Shown here: piece after piece, positions 1 to 5,890 of the stretch
Layout of the letters: each line of letters begins with the position of its first letter
Numbering within the stretch: position 1 is the first letter of the stretch
Assembly: GCA_002400085.1 (NCBI GenBank)
Contig: DHEX01000074.1
Location: forward strand, 1,850-13,457
Source: Clostridiaceae bacterium UBA4839
Lineage (GTDB): Bacteria; Bacillota; Clostridia; Clostridiales; Caloramatoraceae
Reading direction: 5' to 3'
DNA: 11,608 nt
Program-made: the position numbers and the translations under genes
Notes under the pieces: generated by a model
Database searches by the model: none
Seen by the model: the letters and a program-made list of their open reading frames with translations, nothing else
Told to the model about the DNA's origin: nothing

Positions 1-873
1 TGGGTATATAAGAAAGATTGGACTATAAAGTTGCCTAAAGGAGTACCGCCTTCAGTTTTTAATTCATTCGCTGCTTTAATACCAAGCGCCATTGTAATGC
101 TTATATTTTTCATTATAAGAATATTATTTGAATTTACTCCTTATGAAAATGCATTTGATTTTGTGTACAAGGTATTGCAAGCACCTCTTATGGCTGTTGG
201 CGATAGCTTGGGTGCAGAAATCATTTATGTATTGCTTTCATCAGTCTTTTGGTTCTTTGGAATCAATGGACCATCAGTTACAAATACAGTTTACTCACCA
301 ATGCATATGTCACTGTCCGTTGAAAATGTTAAAGCATTCCAGCAAGGTTTGTCATTGCCTCACATATATACACAGCAATTTGTAGATATGTTTGAGACAT
401 TTGGAGGCGGAGGAAGTACTCTTTCCCTGGTTATACTTATGGTGACAGTCTGCAAGTCACAGAGGATTAAACAATTGGGGAAATTATCTCTTGTTCCCGG
501 CATATTTGGCATCAATGAACCAATTATTTTCGGGCTGCCAATTGTGCTTAACCCAATAATGATAATACCTTTTATAGGAGTTCCACTGATGAATACTATT
601 TTATCCTCAATTGCCTTTAAAACTGGATTTTTACCTTATACTAACGGAGTAAATCTGCCTTGGACGACACCCATAGGTTTTTCAGGGTTTCTTGTAACCG
701 GAAGTATTAAAGCATCTATATTTCAGCTTATATTGCTTGCATTAGGATGTTTAGTATATTATCCATTTATAAAGACATTGGATAAGAATTATTTAAAAGA
801 CGAATCATCTGAGAATACTAAAGATGAATCAGAAGACATTTCATTTGATGATATTTCCATAGATGATCTATAG
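1..873 (+). CDS. PTS lactose/cellobiose-class EIIC membrane subunit (5' partial)
   Basis: This is the membrane channel subunit of a phosphotransferase system of the lactose/cellobiose/chitobiose class, which imports a sugar while it is phosphorylated. The frame is open from base 1 and reads in with WTIKLPKGVPPSV, a family-typical segment, so the start lies upstream; about 290 C-terminal residues of an expected ~430 are present. Hydrophobic membrane segments, a WFFGINGP stretch (codons near 247-272) and the family signature GINEPIIFGLPIVLNP (near 508-555) are visible. The C-terminus is a soluble acidic tail rich in D, E and S. At the position of the usual GIHG histidine there is an Asn (codon 265-267). 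The stop overlaps the AGGAGG ribosome-binding site of the next gene, so the two are probably co-translated. EIIB is not in the window and is presumably upstream; EIIA is encoded four genes downstream. The substrate cannot be fixed from sequence; a GlcNAc-containing sugar is inferred from the neighbours. Confidence 0.93.
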   Translation, partial: WVYKKDWTIKLPKGVPPSVFNSFAALIPSAIVMLIFFIIRILFEFTPYENAFDFVYKVLQAPLMAVGDSLGAEIIYVLLSSVFWFFGINGPSVTNTVYSPMHMSLSVENVKAFQQGLSLPHIYTQQFVDMFETFGGGGSTLSLVILMVTVCKSQRIKQLGKLSLVPGIFGINEPIIFGLPIVLNPIMIIPFIGVPLMNTILSSIAFKTGFLPYTNGVNLPWTTPIGFSGFLVTGSIKASIFQLILLALGCLVYYPFIKTLDKNYLKDESSENTKDESEDISFDDISIDDL

Positions 874-885
874 GAGGAAACAAAC

Positions 886-1413
886 ATGAAAGTACTTATG
901 GTATTTGATCAGATACAGGCCGGCATGGGAGGAAAGGAAAGGGCCGGGGCCGAACTTCCTCTAGGCGGTAAAAGAGGACCTATAGGGGCGGTTCCCATGC
1001 TCGAACCGCATTTAAAGAAATTGGATGAGGAAGTGATTGCCTGCTTATATTGCGGTGATGGATATTTTAAAGAACATGAAGAAGAAGTCGTTAAAAAAAT
1101 GGCGGCAATGGCTAAAAAGTTGAGGCCTGATGTAGTCATCTGCGGTCCCGCATATAATTATAAAGGCTTTGCTCGTATGTGTGCACTTGTTGCATATGAA
1201 ATCAATAAAAAAACAGATATTCCAGCTATTGCTGCAATGTCTGAAGAAAATGTGGATACTATCTCAAAATATAAGAACTCAGTAAATATTGTGAAAATGC
1301 CTAAAAAAGGTGGGACCGGACTTAACGAGTCCCTATATAAAATTTGCTTGCTGGCAAAAAAAGTTGCAGACAAAGAAGACATAACTGAGTTGAAAAAGGA
1401 AATATGTTATTAG
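886..1413 (+). CDS. GrdB-related protein (glycine/sarcosine/betaine reductase component B family), short form
   Basis: The 175-residue product resembles the N-terminal part of GrdB, the substrate-activating selenoprotein subunit of clostridial glycine/sarcosine/betaine reductases. Visible family features are QIQAGMGGKERAG (residues 9-21), VICGPAYNYKGFARMCA (84-100) and a GTGLNESLYK segment (143-152). Full GrdB is roughly 435 residues and carries a selenocysteine motif in its C-terminal half. Here the frame ends at a TAG codon, not UGA, and is followed by a hairpin, so neither the catalytic half nor a selenocysteine is encoded. The start has AGGAGG seven to eight bases upstream, overlapping the EIIC stop. 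Its place inside a PTS operon suggests a role on the imported substrate or its amine or amino-acid part, but that is inference. It may be a standalone subfamily or a truncated gene; the intact spacing and good ribosome-binding site favour a functional short gene. Confidence 0.75.
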   Translation: MKVLMVFDQIQAGMGGKERAGAELPLGGKRGPIGAVPMLEPHLKKLDEEVIACLYCGDGYFKEHEEEVVKKMAAMAKKLRPDVVICGPAYNYKGFARMCALVAYEINKKTDIPAIAAMSEENVDTISKYKNSVNIVKMPKKGGTGLNESLYKICLLAKKVADKEDITELKKEICY

Positions 1414-1416
1414 GAG

Positions 1417-1451
1417 TGTGTAAGGCAATCTTAAATAGATTGCCTTACACA
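1417..1451 (+). terminator. Strong hairpin between the GrdB-like and dipeptidase genes
   Basis: A perfect inverted repeat has arms GTGTAAGGCAATCT (1418-1431) and AGATTGCCTTACAC (1437-1450) with a 5-base loop, extended by a T-A pair at 1417/1451. It begins four bases after the GrdB-like stop. Only a weak interrupted T stretch (ATTGCTTT) follows, so it is better read as a leaky terminator, or an mRNA processing or stability element, than as a full terminator. The dipeptidase ribosome-binding site (GGAGGT, 1465-1470) lies just downstream. Confidence 0.5.
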
Positions 1452-1475
1452 TTGCTTTAACCATGGAGGTATATA

Positions 1476-2600
1476 ATGGAGAAAATTTTAAATGATAAGG
1501 TGGATGAACATTCTGAAGATCTATTAAAGTCTATCAGAACGATTGTAAATATACCGAGCATTAAAAAAAATGCTGAACCTGATGCACCATTTGGTTCAGA
1601 TATAAAAAATGCTTTGGTAAAAACTTTACAAATAGCTGAAAATTTAGGATTTAGGACTGTGAACTTAGATAATCATATTGGATATGCGCAGTACGGTGAT
1701 GGAGAAGGCTATATAGGAGTTTTAGGACACTTGGATGTGGTTAAGGAAGGAGAAGGCTGGAAATTCCCGCCATTTAGCGGCCATATCGAAAATGGAAAGA
1801 TGTACGGAAGGGGTGTACTTGACAACAAAGGTCCTATTATTTCAGCGCTTTATGGGCTATATGCAATTAAAGAAGCTGACCTTAAAATCAAAAAACCAAT
1901 CAGGATAATATTTGGTACCGATGAAGAGAGTGGCTTTAGCGATATTCCATATTATTTGAAAAGAGAAAAACCGCCGGTAATGGGATTTACTCCTGATTGC
2001 AAATACCCTGTAGTATATGCGGAAAGAGGCAGGGCAAATATCCAATTTCAAGTAACTTATGATAAGATAAATTATGAAAAAAGAGCTGAAGAGTTTTTCA
2101 ATTTTTTAAATAGTTATATTCTTTCCAGCAAAAATACAGGTGATAGGTTAGGGATCAATTTTAGCGATAAAGAATTTGGAACCATGGAAATGAGAAATTA
2201 CAGTATAGGCAAAGAAGACAATAAATTGGTATTTAATCTTAGTCTAAGCTATCCGTCTATTGTTACTATAGATGAAATATTAAAAATAATAGAGCCAAAG
2301 TTAACCGGCAATATAAAATTAAAACTAGCTCTTAATTATAATCCGGTTAGATTTGATAAAGACAGTTTCATGGTAAGAATGATGCAAAAAGCTTATGAGG
2401 AGGTCACAAATCTGGACGGCACTCCTGTTACTACGACCGGAGGCACTTATGCAAAAGTAATGCCTAATATTGTTCCTTTTGGACCTTCTTTTCCAGGCCA
2501 GAAAGGGATTTCCCATAATCCTAATGAATATATGGATATAAAAGACATCATTTTAAATGCCAAGATATTTGCCCAGGCTATATACAATCTTGCAAAATAA
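1476..2600 (+). CDS. M20-family metallo-dipeptidase, PepV/Sapep-like
   Basis: This is a cytoplasmic two-zinc peptidase that should remove or split short peptides. Family zinc-site motifs are complete: GHLDVV (residues 84-89, His85), GRGVLDNKG (111-119, bridging Asp116), GTDEESG (147-153, general base Glu150 and ligand Glu151), FTPD (171-174, Asp174) and GISHNPNEY (344-352, His347). The TTTGGTYAK stretch (319-327) also fits the PepV-type lid and substrate site. The product is 374 residues, shorter than the roughly 460-470 of typical PepV, with the reduction in the central lid region between residues 185 and 290. The ATG has GGAGGT five bases upstream. It precedes the glycosylasparaginase gene by 22 bases. 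In Lactobacillus casei a pepV gene sits beside the glycosylasparaginase asnA2 in a glycoamino-acid cluster, so trimming glycopeptides to GlcNAc-Asn is a reasonable inferred role. I see no signal peptide. Confidence 0.9.
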   Translation: MEKILNDKVDEHSEDLLKSIRTIVNIPSIKKNAEPDAPFGSDIKNALVKTLQIAENLGFRTVNLDNHIGYAQYGDGEGYIGVLGHLDVVKEGEGWKFPPFSGHIENGKMYGRGVLDNKGPIISALYGLYAIKEADLKIKKPIRIIFGTDEESGFSDIPYYLKREKPPVMGFTPDCKYPVVYAERGRANIQFQVTYDKINYEKRAEEFFNFLNSYILSSKNTGDRLGINFSDKEFGTMEMRNYSIGKEDNKLVFNLSLSYPSIVTIDEILKIIEPKLTGNIKLKLALNYNPVRFDKDSFMVRMMQKAYEEVTNLDGTPVTTTGGTYAKVMPNIVPFGPSFPGQKGISHNPNEYMDIKDIILNAKIFAQAIYNLAK

Positions 2601-2622
2601 AAATAGATAGAAGGGGATAAAA

Positions 2623-3582
2623 ATGGGGTGGACAATTATAGGAACATGGAGAATGGCTCTGGAGGGAATTGAAAAATCCAGTGAATTATTGAAAAATGGA
2701 AGAAATTCTAAAGACGCAGTGGAAACGGCTATAAAAATGGTAGAGGATTTCCCCTATTATAAATCAGTAGGTTATGGGGGCCTTCCAAATGAAGAAGGAG
2801 AGGTAGAACTAGATGCCGGTTTTATGGATGGAGATGATTTATCTATAGGAGCTGTTGCAGGGATTAAAGATTTCAAAAATCCAATCAGTATAGCAAGAAA
2901 ATTAAGCGAAGAGTATACCAATTGCTGTTTAGAGGGAGTTGGAGCAGAGGAATATGCCTCCAAGAACGGTTTTGAAAGAAAGAATATGCTCACAGAGAGG
3001 GCTACCATATATTATAAAAATAGATTAAAGGAAAATGCCCATAAAGAGCTAAATCCATATAAGGGACATGATACCGTTGGCATTGTGGCATTAGATTCAA
3101 ATCATTCCATTTCCTGCGGTACATCAACCAGCGGCCTATTTATGAAAAAAAGGGGAAGAGTGGGTGACTCTCCAATGCCTGGCTGCGGTTATTATGCTGA
3201 TAGTGAAGCAGGAGGAGCGGCAGCTACGGGCCTTGGAGAAGATATAATGAAGGGGTGTATATCATATGAAACTGTAAGACTTATGAAGGAAGGATATACT
3301 CCTCAGGAAGCTGCTGATAAATCTGTAATTGCTTTAAATGATTCCCTGAAAAAAAGAAGAAAAAAAGCCGGGGATATTTCTGTGATTTGTATAAATAATA
3401 AAGGTGAGTTTGGCGTAGCTACAAACATTGAAGAGTTTTCATTTGTAGTGGCTGGTGAAAGCTGCCCTCCTACAGTTTATGTATGCCATATGGAGAACGG
3501 TAAAACAAAATATCAACCTGCCACAGAGAAGTGGATGAAAAAATATATGGACGAGAGGACAGCCCCTTTAAAATTAGAATAG
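2623..3582 (+). CDS. N4-(beta-N-acetylglucosaminyl)-L-asparaginase (glycosylasparaginase)
   Basis: This is an Ntn-hydrolase of the aspartylglucosaminidase family, which cleaves the amide link between GlcNAc and asparagine, the last step in N-glycoprotein breakdown. The precursor normally self-cleaves before a threonine that becomes the N-terminal nucleophile. That site is the HDTVG motif, with Thr151 as nucleophile. GDSPMPGCGYYAD (181-193) and GAAATGLGEDIMK (198-210) are substrate-site and family motifs. The N-terminus (GWTIIGTWRMALEGI) is also typical. At 319 residues the length fits the bacterial family; there is no signal peptide, so it acts in the cytoplasm, unlike exported homologues. 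AAGGGG precedes the ATG by about seven bases. With the upstream dipeptidase and the PTS genes on both sides it implies an imported Asn-linked sugar substrate. The free alpha-amino and carboxyl groups normally needed for cleavage would explain pairing with a peptidase. A plain isoaspartyl peptidase is less likely given the GDSPMPGCGYYAD segment. Confidence 0.93.
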   Translation: MGWTIIGTWRMALEGIEKSSELLKNGRNSKDAVETAIKMVEDFPYYKSVGYGGLPNEEGEVELDAGFMDGDDLSIGAVAGIKDFKNPISIARKLSEEYTNCCLEGVGAEEYASKNGFERKNMLTERATIYYKNRLKENAHKELNPYKGHDTVGIVALDSNHSISCGTSTSGLFMKKRGRVGDSPMPGCGYYADSEAGGAAATGLGEDIMKGCISYETVRLMKEGYTPQEAADKSVIALNDSLKKRRKKAGDISVICINNKGEFGVATNIEEFSFVVAGESCPPTVYVCHMENGKTKYQPATEKWMKKYMDERTAPLKLE

Positions 3583-3662
3583 TAAAATATAGAGAAGTGT
3601 TAGCTGCCCCACACTTATGGTGATGGGTATCGTATCATTTTCAGGTGATAAAGACTTTACGT

Positions 3663-3686
3663 GAGACATAGGGAAGCCTATGTCTC
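3663..3686 (+). promoter_or_regulatory. Hairpin in the leader of the EIIA gene
   Basis: A perfect 10-bp stem, GAGACATAGG (3663-3672) and CCTATGTCTC (3677-3686), closes on a GAAG tetraloop. It lies in the 156-base gap between the glycosylasparaginase stop and the preferred EIIA start. No T-run follows, so it is not a terminator. A weaker 6-bp inverted repeat, AAGTGT/ACACTT (3595-3600 and 3611-3616), lies just upstream. I do not recognise a known riboswitch. An mRNA processing or stability role in setting EIIA and CutC levels is possible. Confidence 0.4.
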
Positions 3687-3738
3687 CAAATGTTGGATAG
3701 AACCTGTAATCAAAAAAATGAAGAAGGAAGGACATATA

Positions 3739-4062
3739 TTGGAAGGAATGGAGTTATTAAATTTCCAGATTATAAGCAACTCTGGGGATGCAAAATCATA
3801 TTTATTTGAGGCTTTAAAGGATGCAAGAGAAGAAAATTTTAAAGATGCGGAAGAGTGTATCAAGAAAGCAGAGAAGAGCCTTGAAAAGGCTCATGAATTT
3901 CATTCTAAAATATTGACGCAAGAAGCTCAAAACGAGTCAATCAAAATATCGCTTTTATTAGTACATGCTGAGGATCAGCTTGCTTGTACGGGGATGCTGC
4001 TTGATATTACTAAAGAGATGCTGCTGGTGAATAAAAAGTATTCGGGCATTCCGAAAAAATGA
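3739..4062 (+). CDS. PTS lactose/cellobiose-class EIIA subunit
   Basis: This is the soluble phosphocarrier that takes phosphate from HPr and passes it to EIIB. The family hallmark is the active-site segment LLLVHAEDQLACT, with His76 as the phosphorylated residue and Asp79 the metal-binding Asp at the trimer centre (numbering from the start chosen here). The N-terminal ISNSGDAKSYLFEALKDARE and the long helix DAEECIKKAEKSLEKAHEFHSKI complete the three-helix bundle. I chose TTG at 3739 because AAGGAAGGA (3724-3732) lies six bases upstream and the 107-residue product has the usual family length of about 105. ATG at 3748 has its purine run too close, and ATG at 3718 would add a short atypical extension with a poor ribosome-binding site. 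A longer frame open from GTG 3661 overlaps a hairpin. It should pair with the EIIC at the left edge. CutC starts 16 bases after its stop. Confidence 0.9.
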   Translation: MEGMELLNFQIISNSGDAKSYLFEALKDAREENFKDAEECIKKAEKSLEKAHEFHSKILTQEAQNESIKISLLLVHAEDQLACTGMLLDITKEMLLVNKKYSGIPKK

Positions 4063-4078
4063 TTATTTGGAGTGAGGA

Positions 4079-4846
4079 ATGATGAAGAGGATAGTGGAAA
4101 TATGCTGTGGCAGTTTGGAGGATGCTGTAATTGCACAAAGGGCAGGAGCAGATCGTATAGAGCTTAACAATGCAGTATTCTTAGGAGGATTAACACCATC
4201 ATTGGGAACAATCAAATTGGTAACAGAAAATGTAAACATTCCTGTTGTTGTTATGATAAGACCTCGCGCAGGCGGATTTTGTTATAACGATTATGAATAT
4301 GATACTATGCTGTCTGACATAGAATCTATATTGAATTATGATATTGAAGGTATTGCATTTGGATGCCTCGATGAAAAGATGGATATTGATAAATGTAAGA
4401 ACAAAAAAATAATAGATATGGCTCATAAACATAAAAAGGATGCAATATTTCATAGAGCATTTGACTGTGTTAAGGATCCATATTCATCTATGGAGCAATT
4501 AATTGATTTGGGCGTGGATAGGGTTTTGACAAGTGGCTTAAAAGAAAAGGCAGTGGATGGAGCAGATCTATTGGCAAAGCTTCAGAGCAAATATGGAGAT
4601 AAGATACAGATATTGGCTGGCAGTGGGATTAATGCAACAAATTGTTCTTATTTGGTAAACAAAACTGGTATACTTCAATATCATAGTTCATGCAGGGCAT
4701 GGAGGAAGGATCCAACTACAATTAGCAATGTATCTTATTCATATGGTGCTCATCCATATGAGGGGGATTACGATTTAGTAAGCTACAAGAAAGCAGTTGA
4801 GTTTGTAAGTGCATTAAAAGGTAACATCGAAGACTTATACAAATAG
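4079..4846 (+). CDS. cutC: CutC-family TIM-barrel protein
   Basis: The product matches the CutC family in length (255) and in all its conserved segments: VEICCGS (6-12), GADRIEL (23-29), GGLTPS (36-41), MIRPRAGGFCY (59-69), GIAFGCL (91-97), HRAFD (125-129), VLTSG (149-153) and LAGSGIN (179-185). These lie at the ends of barrel strands, as in an enzyme active site. CutC was named for copper homeostasis in Escherichia coli, but those phenotypes were later attributed to the MicL small RNA made from the cutC 3' region, so the copper role is doubtful. Here it is the last gene of a sugar/amino-acid operon with no copper genes in sight, which favours a metabolic reaction, perhaps on the imported (phospho)sugar. 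GGAG (4069-4072) serves either of two adjacent ATGs, 4079 or 4082; the second gives the usual MKRIVEIC start. Confidence 0.9.
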   Translation: MMKRIVEICCGSLEDAVIAQRAGADRIELNNAVFLGGLTPSLGTIKLVTENVNIPVVVMIRPRAGGFCYNDYEYDTMLSDIESILNYDIEGIAFGCLDEKMDIDKCKNKKIIDMAHKHKKDAIFHRAFDCVKDPYSSMEQLIDLGVDRVLTSGLKEKAVDGADLLAKLQSKYGDKIQILAGSGINATNCSYLVNKTGILQYHSSCRAWRKDPTTISNVSYSYGAHPYEGDYDLVSYKKAVEFVSALKGNIEDLYK

Positions 4847-4938
4847 TTTCGGAAGTTAAATGTGAGGGATGCAATAATATATTATATAGATCCGGCTCCT
4901 GAAAAACCTGGTAAAGTGATAGGATCAGCTTTTCTCTG

Positions 4939-4966
4939 ACTTGCCACATGCCATATGACTGGCACT
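4939..4966 (-). repeat. Dispersed intergenic repeat, copy 1 (inverted relative to copy 2)
   Basis: Read on the - strand, these 28 bases match 11020-11047 on the + strand at 26 of 28 positions; the differences are at the 9th and 12th bases. The shared core is ATGGCATGTGGCAAGT with AGTGCCAG at the other end. It is much richer in GC than its surroundings. It sits in the convergent gap between cutC and the - strand gene pair, eight bases from a hairpin terminator. Confidence 0.75.
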
Positions 4967-4974
4967 AAAAAATA

Positions 4975-5010
4975 AACAAAGACCTTTGATGTTACTTAAA
5001 GGTCTTTGTT
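4975..5010 (-). terminator. Hairpin terminator of the recombinase/HTH unit
   Basis: Arms AACAAAGACCTTT (4975-4987) and AAAGGTCTTTGTT (4998-5010) form a perfect 13-bp stem with a 10-base loop. On the - strand the stem is followed by a T-rich run (complement of ACTAAAAAAT), as expected for intrinsic termination of transcripts from the - strand genes, whose last stop is 14 bases away. On the + strand there is no T-run, so it would stop the cutC operon only weakly. Confidence 0.85.
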
Positions 5011-5023
5011 GCTAAATGAAATG

Positions 5024-5866
5024 TTACTTATTTTGTTTTTCAAACAAGCTGTTTATTTCGTTTTCAAATCCATATTTTCGTAAAAATTCTATTATTGCCA
5101 CTTCGAATATTTCTCTTTGGCTTATGTTTTTTTCAATGCTGAATTCTTTTACAAGCTCAGCTAAAGGATAGGACATGCAGATGGATTTAGTTATGGTAAC
5201 TCCGCCTACTATATATCTGGGTATTGTATTTGAGGAATTAATTGATAACCTTTCTGCTATTTTATCGTAGTTTTTTTCTATCATTTCAAGCATTGGTATT
5301 AACTTTACAAACCTTTCAAACTGTCCAAACACGTCTAAATTTTCATTTTTATCAGTCATGTCTTTTTTATCAGTGATATTAGTGTTTTCTGATAATTTAG
5401 GTTCTTCTTTAACTAATCCTTTTTCAAGGGTATAATTCTTTTTTTCTGATGACCAAATATAGCCCTTTGATTTCATGTACATTGCCATTGCCCGGTGATC
5501 TTTCATTCCTACCTTTTTAGCAACTTCCATAGGCTCAAGGCCTGAATTAAACAGGGTAATTATTCTTTGAACCTTAGTTGTAGGAGTTTCATCTTCAACA
5601 GTTATTTTTAAATCGTCAGTATTTTTTTTAACATAAATTTGCCTCTCGCTATTCCAAACATAGCCCCTTCGCCTCATGTACATATCAAGAGTGCGATAGC
5701 TTTTATGATTAAGCTCTGAAGCTATTTCATCACGAGTTTTTCCGCATAGCAGACTTTTTAAAATAAACTTATCATCATAGTCAACTTTTTCTGTAGCTTC
5801 ACAGGATGAGCAAGCTTCATCATAAGCTTCCTGAGGAAAACCCTCATCATTTGTAGTATTATCCAT
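5024..5866 (-). CDS. Putative DNA-binding protein: two tandem HTH-like repeats plus ribbon-helix-helix-like C-terminus
   Basis: I do not recognise a named family. The 280-residue product has two related units of about 48 residues (roughly 33-80 and 99-146). Each has a short helical G-containing segment (KTRDEIASELNHK; EPMEVAKKVGMKD), then a shared MYM-x3-GY-x-W pattern (RTLDMYMRRRGYVW; RAMAMYMKSKGYIW) and a closing Tyr. This looks like duplicated helix-turn-helix modules. A charged D/E/K/N-rich linker follows (about 147-180). The C-terminal part, TITKSICMSYPLAELVKEFS and then ISQREIFEVAIIEFLRKYGF (about 224-267), has the strand-helix-helix pattern of CopG/ribbon-helix-helix proteins. ATG at 5866 is preferred over the in-frame GTG at 5875, because the GTG lies within the GAGGTG ribosome-binding site. 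The gene starts 24 bases after the recombinase stop and is surely co-transcribed. A role as accessory factor or regulator of that recombinase is inference. Confidence 0.8.
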   Translation of the reverse strand: MDNTTNDEGFPQEAYDEACSSCEATEKVDYDDKFILKSLLCGKTRDEIASELNHKSYRTLDMYMRRRGYVWNSERQIYVKKNTDDLKITVEDETPTTKVQRIITLFNSGLEPMEVAKKVGMKDHRAMAMYMKSKGYIWSSEKKNYTLEKGLVKEEPKLSENTNITDKKDMTDKNENLDVFGQFERFVKLIPMLEMIEKNYDKIAERLSINSSNTIPRYIVGGVTITKSICMSYPLAELVKEFSIEKNISQREIFEVAIIEFLRKYGFENEINSLFEKQNK

Positions 5867-5890
5867 AGGTATCACCTCGTAAAATTAAGT

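Noticed and set aside
909..1382. Two - strand ORFs opposite the GrdB-like gene
   Set aside because: They are antisense shadows of a recognisable coding gene with no ribosome-binding sites or family features.
1411..1416. TAG at the end of the GrdB-like gene as a possible read-through codon
   Set aside because: The frame meets TAA seven codons later and a hairpin begins at once, so no C-terminal GrdB domain could be added.
3617..3700. A 15-codon ORF ending at a TGA directly followed by a hairpin, which looked like a selenocysteine codon with a SECIS element
   Set aside because: The hairpin loop is GAAG without the usual GGU-type features, the frame stops again after about 12 codons, and the peptide resembles no known selenoprotein.
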